A DNA stretch of 64,000 nucleotides from an uncultured Acetatifactor sp. (GTDB taxonomy: Bacteria > Bacillota > Clostridia > Lachnospirales > Lachnospiraceae). Under the pieces are notes generated by a model. It had not been told where the DNA came from. It worked only from the letters and a program-made list of their open reading frames with translations, and searched no databases. The stretch's first letter is position 1, and every line of letters starts with the position of its first letter. Below, in pieces: positions 51,885-60,395 of the stretch. Where the stretch lies: assembly GCA_949840885.1 (NCBI GenBank), contig CATKYJ010000005.1, positions 62,001 to 126,000 on the forward strand, read 5' to 3'. A program made the position numbers and the translations under genes.

Positions 51885-53617
51885 TACCTGCGCAGTCCCC
51901 GGGGGTAATGGTTCTTCATAGAGCCTGCCGCCAGCTTCCCCCAGCCTAAGCCAAAGCCCTCCACACAGATCAGATACCAGCCTTTCTCCCCCTCTGCGGG
52001 AAAGGTCTGGCCGTTTAAATATGCGGATACTGTGGGATCACAAGCATCCAGATTCCAGACATGGGCCGCAGACCTTGGATCCAATGCCAGCGCCAGCGCA
52101 TGGGAGGGCTCGAACCGGTTCTTCTTCATCTCGCCCAGATGCAGCCCCGGCCGCAGTACCTTTAGGCCTTTCAGGGAGGGCATGTCCCCGGGAACAAGGT
52201 AGAGATTGTCTCCGAAATTCATGAATGTAAGGAGGCCGTTCAGTCCGGTTGCCCTGCCCAGTGCGCAAAGCATTTCCTCCATGTCAGGCGCTCCAAAGGT
52301 CTGCGGCCGCTGGTTTCCTTTGGCTTTTGTCCGCTTTTCTGCAGACGCCTCCCTGCGGCGCTGTCCTTTGCCCGAACCTGTATCCTGAACTGCATTTTGT
52401 CCTGCGCCTCTTTCTGTCTCTGACAAAGCCATGCTTGCATTGCCTTTGGAGAGCCTTAGGTTCTCAGCGCAGAACAAACGAAATTCTTCCGGCACTACCT
52501 TTTCGGCTTCTTTGGTAAATTGTCTTACCAAACTCCCTGTATGGCAATCCGGTATGATCCCCTCTTTGCCCAGCGCGGCGGCAAAATGCCCCTCCCCCCG
52601 AACCTTGTGAGGCCACAGGCGCACCGTCTCCTCCAGACCGGGGGCAGGATCCTCTACATATCCCGAAACGCCGTTGCAGCCGGACAGGCCAAGCCTCTCC
52701 TTGTCCACAGGCAGTATCCCAAATTCCCCATGCCGCCTTAAGAACCTGCTGACGCTTCCCTCGTCCTCCTCTGGCGCAAAGGTACAGGTGGAATACACCA
52801 TCCGCCCGCCGGCCCGCAGCATTCCGGCGGCACAGTCCAGGATTCCGTCCTGCCTCCTGGCACATAGTTCCACATTCTCCGGACTCCACTCCCGGACAGC
52901 CGTCTCATTCCGACGGAACATCCCCTCCCCGGAGCAGGGCGCGTCCACCAGAATCCTGTCAAAATACCCCGCAAACACCTCCGCCAGGCGCTCCGGCGTC
53001 TCGTTCAGCACACAGACATTGCCGATTCCCATGCGCTCGATATTTTCCGCCAAAATCTTGGCCCTCGCCGGGTGAATCTCATTGCAGACTAAAATCCCTC
53101 TTCCCCTAAGCGCCGCCGCTATCTGCACGCTTTTCCCTCCGGGCGCCGCGCACAGATCCAGAATCCGCTCCCCCGGTCGTACCTCCAATAGCCCCACCGG
53201 CATCATGGCGCTGGGCTCCTGAATATAATAAAGGCCGGCCTCATGAAAAGGATGCTTCCCCGGCTGATCCCCCATCTCATAGTAATACCCATTCTCCGCC
53301 CAGGGCACTTTCGACAGCCTGGCAAATCCGGCGGTCTCTGCTCCCTCTGCCGTACCACCACTTGCCATACCGTCACCTGTCACGCCGGCGCCAGGGCATT
53401 CTCCCCTGCTGCGCCAAGCCGCGGCAAAACACTCCGCAGCATTCCTCCCGTCCGTCCCGGTGCCAAACCGCTCCGCAGCATTTTGCCCATCCGTCCCAAT
53501 CTTCCCGGGATTCAGATCCAGTCCCTGTAAATGTTCCCCGTCGAAACACCCCAAAAAAGCCCCATATTCCTCCCCCAGCATCCCCCGCATTCTCTCCAAA
53601 AAATCCCCCGGCAGCAT
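51884..53617 (-). CDS. RsmF/NOL1-type rRNA cytosine-C5 methyltransferase
   Basis: 577 aa. The methyltransferase domain has 'ILDLCAAPGGKSVQIAAAL' (SAM site), 'ILVDAPCSGEGMFRRNE' (motif IV with Cys) and 'MVYSTCTFAPEEDEG' (motif VI with the nucleophilic Cys). The C-terminal 170 residues form an RsmF-type RNA-binding region. Two unusual features: a low-complexity N-terminal insert containing a short repeat ('GTDGQNAAERF' / 'GTDGRNAAECF'), and a charged linker near residue 430. The ATG at 53617 follows AGAGGGG. Confidence 0.92.
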   Translation of the reverse strand: MLPGDFLERMRGMLGEEYGAFLGCFDGEHLQGLDLNPGKIGTDGQNAAERFGTGTDGRNAAECFAAAWRSRGECPGAGVTGDGMASGGTAEGAETAGFARLSKVPWAENGYYYEMGDQPGKHPFHEAGLYYIQEPSAMMPVGLLEVRPGERILDLCAAPGGKSVQIAAALRGRGILVCNEIHPARAKILAENIERMGIGNVCVLNETPERLAEVFAGYFDRILVDAPCSGEGMFRRNETAVREWSPENVELCARRQDGILDCAAGMLRAGGRMVYSTCTFAPEEDEGSVSRFLRRHGEFGILPVDKERLGLSGCNGVSGYVEDPAPGLEETVRLWPHKVRGEGHFAAALGKEGIIPDCHTGSLVRQFTKEAEKVVPEEFRLFCAENLRLSKGNASMALSETERGAGQNAVQDTGSGKGQRRREASAEKRTKAKGNQRPQTFGAPDMEEMLCALGRATGLNGLLTFMNFGDNLYLVPGDMPSLKGLKVLRPGLHLGEMKKNRFEPSHALALALDPRSAAHVWNLDACDPTVSAYLNGQTFPAEGEKGWYLICVEGFGLGWGKLAAGSMKNHYPRGLRR

Positions 53618-53857
53618 ATCCCTATCCCCTCTCTTTTTATTCTCCCCAAGTCTGTCCATCTTTCTTCAGCTTTCATGCTTGCGCTATAGCCTGTTGAAAA
53701 ACCATTTATGATACTTTCCATGTGAAAGCAGTATAACTCTTTTATCTGTGGCATATCTCCTATCTATTTCAATTTTGGATTCCGGCAGGCATTTTCCCGT
53801 CAGTCAAGAGCAATTGGCGCAAGACAAAGCGCAAAAGAAGTGCTTAGAAGCGCTTAG

Positions 53858-53896
53858 AAGAATGCCCAGGCGAATATCTTTCGCCTGGGCATTCTT
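53858..53896 (-). terminator. Strong hairpin downstream of vanR
   Basis: AAGAATGCCCAGGCGA / TCGCCTGGGCATTCTT, 16 perfect base pairs with a 7-nt loop. The following minus-strand bases TTCTTCTAAG are only modestly T-rich. Confidence 0.65.
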
Positions 53897-53918
53897 CTGT
53901 GTGAGACCGGCGCGTCAA

Positions 53919-53983
53919 GCGAACTTGTTCGCAAATGAATCGTATTCACAAGTGAAGCATATTCACAAGTGAAGCATATTCAC
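53919..53983. repeat. Tandem 17-bp palindromic repeats
   Basis: TTCACAAGTGAAGCATA repeats at 53945 and 53962, and begins again at 53979 (TTCAC). Each unit has the perfect 12-bp palindrome TTCACA-AGTGAA's core TTCAC/GTGAA. A different palindrome GCGAAC-TT-GTTCGC lies just before. Confidence 0.75.
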
Positions 53984-54005
53984 TTTACGTGCCCGGAACT
54001 TCTTC

Positions 54006-54698
54006 TCACACTTTGAACCGATACCCCACCCCCCAAATAGTCTCAATATACTGGGGCTTGGCTGTATCTTTTTCAATCTTCTCCCGGATCTTCTTGATAT
54101 GCACCGTCACCGTGGCAATGTCCCCGATGGAGTCCATGTCCCAGATCTCCCGGAACAGCTCTTCCTTGGTGTACACATGGTTGGGGTTCTCTGCCAGGAA
54201 TGTCAGCAGATCGAATTCCTTGGTGGTAAATGTCCGCTCCTCGCCGTTCACATAGACCCGGCGGGCCGTCTTGTCGATGCGGATGCCCCGGATCTCCACG
54301 GTATCGTTCTGGGGCTTCTGGTTGGTGCCCACCAGCCGCTCGTACCGCGCCATGTGGGCTTTCACCCTGGCCACCAGCTCGCTTGGGCTGAAAGGCTTGG
54401 TCATATAGTCGTCCGCGCCAAGGCCTAAGCCCCGGATCTTGTCGATGTCATCCTTTTTGGCAGAGACCATCAGGATGGGGATATTCTTCTCCTCCCGGAT
54501 CTTGCGGCACACCTCGAAGCCGTCCATGCCCGGCAGCATGAGATCTAGTATCACCAGATTGTAGTCCCCGCTCAGAGCCATGGAAAGCCCCTCGTCCCCG
54601 CTGTTGCAGATATCCACCTGAAAATCGCTCAGCTCCAGATAATCTTTCTCCAGATCCGCAATCGCCACTTCGTCCTCTACGATCAATATCCTGCTCAT
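54006..54698 (-). CDS. vanR: VanR-type response regulator (VanG class)
   Basis: 230 aa OmpR-family regulator. Asp52 in 'VILDLMLPGMDGFEVC' is the phosphorylation site; 'IPILMVSAKKDDIDKIRGLG' and 'DYMTKPFSPSELVARVKAH' follow; the DNA-binding domain ends 'TVTVHIKKIREKIEKD' and 'YIETIWGVGYRFKV'. It is close to the VanR proteins of vanG gene clusters as I remember them. The ATG at 54698 follows the kinase gene by 44 bp. Probably controls the divergent ligase and racemase genes. Confidence 0.92.
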   Translation of the reverse strand: MSRILIVEDEVAIADLEKDYLELSDFQVDICNSGDEGLSMALSGDYNLVILDLMLPGMDGFEVCRKIREEKNIPILMVSAKKDDIDKIRGLGLGADDYMTKPFSPSELVARVKAHMARYERLVGTNQKPQNDTVEIRGIRIDKTARRVYVNGEERTFTTKEFDLLTFLAENPNHVYTKEELFREIWDMDSIGDIATVTVHIKKIREKIEKDTAKPQYIETIWGVGYRFKV

Positions 54699-54742
54699 GT
54701 TCAAACCCACCCTTTCCATTCTAATCATGTTCCAGCTATTTT

Positions 54743-56221
54743 CTAGTCATTTTGAAGTTCAATATATTTTCTCAGCACAAAGTGCATGCAGGTGCCCTCG
54801 CCTTCCCGGCCCGTAGCCCAGATATACCCGCCGTGGTCCTCAATGATCTTTCGCACAATGGAAAGGCCGATGCCGCTGCCCCCCTGGGCGGAGTTCCGGG
54901 AGGCGTCCGTGCGGTAGAACCGCTCGAATATCTTCGGCAAGTCCTTTTGGGCAATGCCCTTGCCGTTGTCCTCGATCTCAATGCGGATGGAGTCCGCCTC
55001 GTCCAGGATCCGGATGTCGATTACTCCGTGGGGCTTATCCATATATTTTACGCTGTTGCTGATGATATTATTTATGACCTTTTTCATCTGCTCCGGATCC
55101 GCGATGATCACTGTCTGGGGCTGTACCAGGTTGGAGTAGTTCAGTTCGATATTTTTCTGCTCCAGATCCAGTCCCACCTCTTCCACGCAATCCCCGAAGT
55201 AATCCGCTACGTTAATGCGATGGAAGTTATACGGAATTCTATTGTTGTCGATGCCGGAGTAATAAGTCAGCTCATTGATCAGCCGCTCCATGTCATTGGC
55301 TTTGTTGTAGATGGTCTTGATATATTTGTCCATCTTCTCCGGCGTCACCGCCACCCCGTCCATGATGCCCTCCACATAGCCCTTGATAGCGGTGATGGGG
55401 GTCTTCAGATCATGGGAAATGTTGCTGACCAGCTCTCTGTTCTGCTTCTCGCTGGCCCGGTTCTCCTCGGTGGTCTCTTTCAGCCGCAGTCGCATATCCT
55501 CATAATTGCGGTACAGATCTCCGATCTCTCCCTTTGCATCCGTCTGCAGCGCATAGTCGAAATTCCCCTCCTTGATCTTGCGCATGGCCAAGTTGAGCTC
55601 CCCTATGGGATTGAACACCCCTCTGTGGATCCACCTGGTCAGGACAATGCTGGTAAAGATCAGGATCAGGAACATGGCGATGAACATATCCACCAGCAGC
55701 TTCTTGGAGATCAGGGAATTCACTTTCGTGACCACAAAAGCGCTTCCGTTGCTGCCGTCCGGAAAGCGGAAATCCAGCTGCTTTACCAGCTTGTCCAGTT
55801 CATCGAAGTATATCTCGGAATTCTCTGCGCCGCTCCCCTCCCCGAAAGCCGGCAGGCTGGGAAAAATAGCCTCTGCAGCCGCCTCGTTTCCGGCATAATA
55901 CAGGGCATCGTCCTTTCTCACCAGGATATAGGTGGTCTTGTGGGGTATTCCTGCATTCACCTGATCCAGGTACGCTGTATCCGCCAGCTTCGCGGGATCT
56001 GTCTCGATCTGTTTTTTCAGTTCATAGAAAACATTGTCTGTGGCAGCCGACACCTGGCGCATGTTCTCCGTCATGGAGGCATAGTCCAGCCGTCCCACCG
56101 GAAATCCCTTGCCGCTGCCCGTCAGAAATATCCCGATTGCAAAGAATGCCAGCGCCGTCAGGATCAATGGCAGGACTATGATACTGATGAAAGTGATCTG
56201 CAGCCGGGTCCTGAATTTCAT
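54743..56221 (-). CDS. vanS: VanS-type sensor histidine kinase
   Basis: 492 aa. Two membrane helices (about 8-33 and 175-195) bound an extracytoplasmic sensor of about 140 residues. HAMP domain, then HisKA with 'VSNISHDLKTPITAIKGY' (His270), and HATPase_c with 'KKVINNIISNSVKYM' and 'GSGIGLSIVRKI'. Same orientation as vanR and upstream of it. In vanG systems it senses glycopeptide or wall stress; whether this one does is inferred from context. GGGAG precedes the ATG. Confidence 0.9.
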   Translation of the reverse strand: MKFRTRLQITFISIIVLPLILTALAFFAIGIFLTGSGKGFPVGRLDYASMTENMRQVSAATDNVFYELKKQIETDPAKLADTAYLDQVNAGIPHKTTYILVRKDDALYYAGNEAAAEAIFPSLPAFGEGSGAENSEIYFDELDKLVKQLDFRFPDGSNGSAFVVTKVNSLISKKLLVDMFIAMFLILIFTSIVLTRWIHRGVFNPIGELNLAMRKIKEGNFDYALQTDAKGEIGDLYRNYEDMRLRLKETTEENRASEKQNRELVSNISHDLKTPITAIKGYVEGIMDGVAVTPEKMDKYIKTIYNKANDMERLINELTYYSGIDNNRIPYNFHRINVADYFGDCVEEVGLDLEQKNIELNYSNLVQPQTVIIADPEQMKKVINNIISNSVKYMDKPHGVIDIRILDEADSIRIEIEDNGKGIAQKDLPKIFERFYRTDASRNSAQGGSGIGLSIVRKIIEDHGGYIWATGREGEGTCMHFVLRKYIELQND

Positions 56222-56298
56222 AAGCCCACTCCCTGAAATTTCTTTTTATTGCCTTGTGAATCAACATTGCACCACATTTCCGCATGCCTATTGCGGAC

Positions 56299-56325
56299 AT
56301 TATATCATACTTTTCCTAGGAAAGT
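56299..56325. promoter_or_regulatory. Candidate VanR site and vanS promoter -10
   Basis: TCCTAGGAAAGT (56314-56325) differs at one position from the 12-bp VanR box TCGTANGAAANT that I recall for enterococcal VanR; its core TTTCCTAGGAAA is a perfect palindrome. On the minus strand a TATAAT (56304-56299) follows it, with no good -35, as expected for an activator-dependent promoter. Confidence 0.5.
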
Positions 56326-56394
56326 GTAAAATAAGAAAAATAATATCATTAAAAAAATCTTAATCTTCCCGCTATTTACTTTTCCTCCTTTTGG

Positions 56395-56423
56395 TTGTAC
56401 TATTTTCTATGAGACTTTAATAG
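56395..56423 (+). promoter_or_regulatory. Putative promoter of the D-Ala-D-Ser ligase gene
   Basis: TTGTAC (56395-56400), 17 bp, TAATAG (56418-56423), about 40 bp before the start codon. Imperfect hexamers suit regulated expression. Confidence 0.45.
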
Positions 56424-56462
56424 AAATCTATAGCTCTATGAATCAAAGCAAAGGAAGGTTTT

Positions 56463-57518
56463 ATGATGAAAAAAATAAATGTAGGCATCTTTTTCGGAGG
56501 CTGTTCCCCGGAATACAGCGTTTCCCTGTCCTCGGCCTCCGGAGTCATCCTGAACGTGGATCGGGAGAAGTACAATCCCGTGCTCATCGGCATCACAAAA
56601 AAAGGGGAATGGTACCACTATGCCGGGCCGGTAGACAAACTGCTAAACGACACTTGGCAGAACCCATCGGACTGCACCCCGGCCGTGCTTTCGCCTAACC
56701 GGGGCGAGAACTGCCTGATCCTGTTAGGCAAAGAGGGGGTGTCACGCATCCCCCTTGACATCGCGTTCCCGGTGCTCCACGGCGGCAACGGGGAGGACGG
56801 CACCCTGCAGGGGCTGTTAGAACTCTCCGGCATTCCCATAGCGGGCTGCGGCACTCTGGCCTCCGCCCTTGGCATGGATAAGGACAGGGCCCACAGGCTG
56901 GTGAGCCTGGAGGGAGTACGCGTTCCCAGGCATTTTGTGCTGGAGCCCGGTGTATCCCCGGAGACAATGGAGCGCTGCGCGGAAGAAATCGGCTATCCCC
57001 TTTATGTGAAGCCGGTAAAGGCCGGCTCCTCCTACGGTGTCACAAAAGTAAGCTGCAGGGAGCAGGTGGCCCAGGCGCTGGCTCTGGCTTTCCAGTACGA
57101 CAGCCAGGCCCTTTTGGAGGAAAACATCCCAGGCTTCGAGGTAGGCTGCGCCGTGCTGGGCAATCGAGAGCTCATCACCGGCGAGGTGGATGAGATCGAG
57201 CTTTCCGGAGGCTTCTTCGATTTCACGGAAAAATATACCCTGAAGACCTCCGCCATTCATGTGCCGGCCAGAATTGCCCCTGAAAAAGCTGCGGAAATCA
57301 AGGAAAAAGCAAAGCGCATCTACAAAACCTTGGGCTGTGCGGGCTTTGCCCGGGTGGATATGTTCCTGACCCCTGAGGGCGAAGTGGTGTTCAATGAAGT
57401 CAATACCATCCCCGGCTTCACGGAGCACAGCCGGTATCCCGGCATGATGAAAGCCGCCGGACACTCTTTCCGGGAAGTGATCTCCCGGATCCTGGAGTTA
57501 GGCCTTGAGACGACATGA
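56463..57518 (+). CDS. vanG: D-alanine--D-serine ligase, VanG type
   Basis: 351 aa ATP-grasp ligase. 'GIFFGGCSPEYSVSLSSAS', 'FPVLHGGNGEDGTLQGLLEL', 'MDKDRAHRLVSLEGVRVP', 'KPVKAGSSYGVTKV', 'GFEVGCAVLGNRELITGEVD' and 'FNEVNTIPGFTEHSRYPGMM' follow the enterococcal VanG ligase almost word for word as I recall it, including the substrate loop 'FFDFTEKYTLKTS'. D-Ala-D-Ser ends lower the affinity for vancomycin. The following gene is a VanT-type serine racemase, which supports D-Ser as the second substrate over D-Ala. A housekeeping Ddl role cannot be excluded without the rest of the genome. Confidence 0.88.
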   Translation: MMKKINVGIFFGGCSPEYSVSLSSASGVILNVDREKYNPVLIGITKKGEWYHYAGPVDKLLNDTWQNPSDCTPAVLSPNRGENCLILLGKEGVSRIPLDIAFPVLHGGNGEDGTLQGLLELSGIPIAGCGTLASALGMDKDRAHRLVSLEGVRVPRHFVLEPGVSPETMERCAEEIGYPLYVKPVKAGSSYGVTKVSCREQVAQALALAFQYDSQALLEENIPGFEVGCAVLGNRELITGEVDEIELSGGFFDFTEKYTLKTSAIHVPARIAPEKAAEIKEKAKRIYKTLGCAGFARVDMFLTPEGEVVFNEVNTIPGFTEHSRYPGMMKAAGHSFREVISRILELGLETT

Positions 57519-57697
57519 AAATTCTGTCATCAAAGGTTCTGTTTTATACTGCACATTGAGCAGATTTGCAGTCATTGGCCATGGCAAAGCCGCTGCCGCG
57601 ATACCGGCTTTCAGCCTGCCGCCTGTTTACGGCATCTGCCGTCCGCAGACCGGATCACATGGCAAAGTTCAAGCATAACGGAATGGAGGTAGTTTCC

Positions 57698-60274
57698 ATG
57701 CGGGCAAAAGCAAATTATGGGTGGCTGGATCGGTTTCGGATAGCCGCTGCCCTGTTAGTCGTTGCTATCCATACTTCGCCTCTCACCACATTCAGCGAAG
57801 GGGCAGACTTTTTTCTCACCAGGGTGCTTGCACGGATCGCTGTCCCTTTCTTCTTCATGGTGACAGGGCAGTTCGTAGTCTCCGGTTTTCTGGCTTCCTC
57901 CTCCCAGAAAGGCATGGCGAAGCTGCGCAAATATTTGGTGAAGACTTCTCTGCTCTATTTGTTCTGCATTATTTTATATCTGCCCATCGGCATCTATGCA
58001 GGGCATTATAAAGATCTTACCGTTGGCAGTGCCCTGCGCATGCTCGTCTTTGACGGCACCTTTTATCATCTGTGGTATTTCCCGGCCTGCATTCTTGGCA
58101 TCCTGGCGGTGTATCTGATGAGCCGGTTCTTAAGCCTGCGCAACATGACCATTGTATCCGCCGTTCTGTATACAATCGGTCTGTTCGGCGACAGCTACTT
58201 TGGACTGGTTCAGAAAGTCCCCGGGCTGGAGAAAGCCTACAACTTTATCTTCCAAATCTGTTCCTACACACGAAACGGCCTGTTCCTTGCCCCTTTGTTT
58301 CTGGTGCTGGGGGCGTGGATGGCAGAGGTGGGACATAAGCAGGAAAAAGGGGACTCTTCGGAAAACTTTTTGTTCTCCTGCTCGCTCTTTGCCCTCTCCT
58401 TTGCCCTTATGACCGGAGAGGCGTTTCTGTTGCGGCATTTTGAGTTCCAGCGGCATGACAGCATGTACATCCTGCTGGTTCCCGTGATGTTCTTCCTGTA
58501 CCGCACTTTGCTTTGCATCCCTAAGAAATCCGGCAGGCAGTTCCGCGTGGCCTCCGCCTGGATTTACATCCTGCATCCCGCCTTTATCGTGGTGGTCAGA
58601 GGCATTGCAAAGCCTCTGAAGCTGACTAGCCTGCTGGTGGACAACAGCCTCGTCCATTACCTGGCGGTGGCAGTTCTGTCCGTGATGGCGGGCTTTGTCA
58701 TGGCATGGCTCCAGGGCATAGCCAGGGCAAACAGGCATACAGCTTATGCCAGTCGTAGCCGCAGCCGCAGCAAGACGCAAATGCCTGAGGTTGCGGAGGA
58801 GGAGACTTGGACGGACGAATCGGCGGAGGCCGAAATGGACGGAGCCGAGATTCCGGACGAGGCCTGGACGGACGAGTCGGCGGAGGCCGAAATGAACGGA
58901 GCCGAGATTCCGGATGGGGCCTGGATGGACGAGGCCCAGGCTGATCTTGTATATGAAGATGAGTTTCCATATGAATATGCGCAGGAGGCTTATGAGGAAG
59001 CACGGCTTGCGCAGGAGTTCCCGGAAGAAGAGGCGCCGCAGGAGCAGGAGCCGGCTTTCCCCAGGGAGAAAGCTTCCGCCTCCCGGGCATGGATTGAGGT
59101 GGACTCAAATGTCCTCGCCGGCAATGTAGAGGCTCTTCGGGCCCGGCTGCCAAAGGGCTGCCGCCTGATGCCGGCAGTCAAGGCCCAGGGCTACGGCCAT
59201 GGAGCCGTGCTGATCTCCAAGGAACTGAACCGCCTGGGCGTGGACGCCTTTTGTGTGGCCACTGTGGGCGAGGCAGTGGAACTGCGCCAGGCGGACATTC
59301 ACGGCGAAATCCTGATCCTGGGCTACACCCCTCCGGAAGATTTTCCCCTGCTTGCCCGTTATCAGCTGACCCAGACCGTCATAGACTATCCTTACGCCAA
59401 GCAGCTGAACCAGGCACAAGCGGACATCCACGTACACATCGGCATCGACACCGGCATGCACCGGGTTGGCATACGCTGTGAAGACATAGAAGACATCAAG
59501 TCCGTCTATGAACTGCGCCATCTGATCATTGACGGGCTCTTCACCCATCTGTGCGCCTCCGACTCGCCCCTGCCGGAGCACAGGGCCTTTACCAAAACCC
59601 AGGTCAGGGCGTTTTATCAGGTGGTGGAGCTCCTGAAAAAGGAAAATTATCCATGCCCCAGCCTCCATCTGCTGGCCAGCTATGGCATCCTGAATCTGCT
59701 TCCGGAGCGAGGTGATCTGCCCGAAGAGCCGGAGGACCAGCAGCCTAAGCGTTTTGCGGAGAGGCGTATGGCCGCGGCCGCGCAGAAGCTGGCGGCGGAC
59801 TATGTCCGCCCGGGCATTGTCCTCTATGGCCTCCTCAACAGCGAAGCCGACATCTCTCCCTGGAAAGATGTTCTGAAGCCTGTCCTGTCCCTGAAAGCAA
59901 AGGTCACATCCCTGCGGCCCCTCTATGCCGGCGAAAGCGCAGGATACGGCATTACTTTCACTGCAGAACAGGACATGCAGATCGCTGCCATCTCAATCGG
60001 CTACGGCGACGGCCTGCCCAGGCATCTCTCAAACGGCAGGGGGAGCGTTTTGATCCACGGCCGCAGGGCGCCGATTATCGGCAGAATCTGCATGGACCAG
60101 ACCATCGTGGACGTCACCGGCATTCCCCAGGTTCAGGTAGGAGACACTGTCATCATCATCGGCGCCGACCGGAAAGAAGAGATCACCGCAGGACAGATCG
60201 CAGAACAATGCGGCACTATCAGCCACGAAATCGTGTGCCGCCTTGGGGAAAGGCTGGATCGGGTGCTGGTATAA
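57698..60274 (+). CDS. vanT: VanT-type membrane-bound serine/alanine racemase
   Basis: 858 aa. Residues about 1-345 are an acyltransferase-3-like membrane domain of about ten helices ('RFRIAAALLVVAIHTSPL', 'IAVPFFFMVTGQF', 'GTFYHLWYFPACILG'). About 350-475 is an acidic linker with 19-residue repeats. The rest is an alanine-racemase fold: PLP lysine Lys495 in 'PAVKAQGYGHGAVL' and catalytic Tyr750 in 'ESAGYGITFTAEQD'. VanT makes D-serine for the VanG/VanC ligase. At 858 aa it is about 150 residues longer than enterococcal VanT, due mainly to the linker. GGAGG precedes the ATG at 57698. Confidence 0.92.
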   Translation: MRAKANYGWLDRFRIAAALLVVAIHTSPLTTFSEGADFFLTRVLARIAVPFFFMVTGQFVVSGFLASSSQKGMAKLRKYLVKTSLLYLFCIILYLPIGIYAGHYKDLTVGSALRMLVFDGTFYHLWYFPACILGILAVYLMSRFLSLRNMTIVSAVLYTIGLFGDSYFGLVQKVPGLEKAYNFIFQICSYTRNGLFLAPLFLVLGAWMAEVGHKQEKGDSSENFLFSCSLFALSFALMTGEAFLLRHFEFQRHDSMYILLVPVMFFLYRTLLCIPKKSGRQFRVASAWIYILHPAFIVVVRGIAKPLKLTSLLVDNSLVHYLAVAVLSVMAGFVMAWLQGIARANRHTAYASRSRSRSKTQMPEVAEEETWTDESAEAEMDGAEIPDEAWTDESAEAEMNGAEIPDGAWMDEAQADLVYEDEFPYEYAQEAYEEARLAQEFPEEEAPQEQEPAFPREKASASRAWIEVDSNVLAGNVEALRARLPKGCRLMPAVKAQGYGHGAVLISKELNRLGVDAFCVATVGEAVELRQADIHGEILILGYTPPEDFPLLARYQLTQTVIDYPYAKQLNQAQADIHVHIGIDTGMHRVGIRCEDIEDIKSVYELRHLIIDGLFTHLCASDSPLPEHRAFTKTQVRAFYQVVELLKKENYPCPSLHLLASYGILNLLPERGDLPEEPEDQQPKRFAERRMAAAAQKLAADYVRPGIVLYGLLNSEADISPWKDVLKPVLSLKAKVTSLRPLYAGESAGYGITFTAEQDMQIAAISIGYGDGLPRHLSNGRGSVLIHGRRAPIIGRICMDQTIVDVTGIPQVQVGDTVIIIGADRKEEITAGQIAEQCGTISHEIVCRLGERLDRVLV
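58808..58940. repeat. 57-bp tandem repeats in the vanT linker
   Basis: Units start at 58808, 58865 and (partial) 58922, 57 bp apart and nearly identical. They encode the 19-residue acidic unit 'WTDESAEAEMDGAEIPDEA'. Confidence 0.9.
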
Positions 60275-60327
60275 AATGTGTATATAAATCCATTTATAAA
60301 ACGTATGTAAAATTTTTACAATGCTGC

Positions 60328-60355
60328 TTGACTTTTATTTAAAAATCACTATAAT
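60328..60355 (+). promoter_or_regulatory. Promoter of perR
   Basis: TTGACT (60328-60333), 16 bp, TATAAT (60350-60355). AATCACTA occurs twice across and after the -10 (60344 and about 60365), which may be a binding site; it is not a clean Per box. Confidence 0.6.
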
Positions 60356-60395
60356 AAAACAGTAATCACTACTATTATTTGAGGAGAAGTGTTGG

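Larger units (their letters stand above)
53618..54005. other. Intergenic region with palindromes and a hairpin
   Basis: About 390 bp between vanR and the rRNA methyltransferase gene, which both run leftward. From right to left it has the 17-bp palindromic repeats (53945-53983), the palindrome GCGAAC-TT-GTTCGC (53919-53932), a 16-bp hairpin (53858-53896), and a doubled AAGtGCTTAG/AAGcGCTTAG (about 53838-53857). No gene. Confidence 0.6.

Noticed and set aside
53919..53983. CRISPR or origin iterons
   Set aside because: Only two full 17-bp units, contiguous without spacers, and no replication gene nearby.
54752..56236. 494-codon plus-strand open frame opposite vanS
   Set aside because: The minus strand has all the histidine-kinase motifs; the plus frame shows none and starts inside the kinase 3' end.
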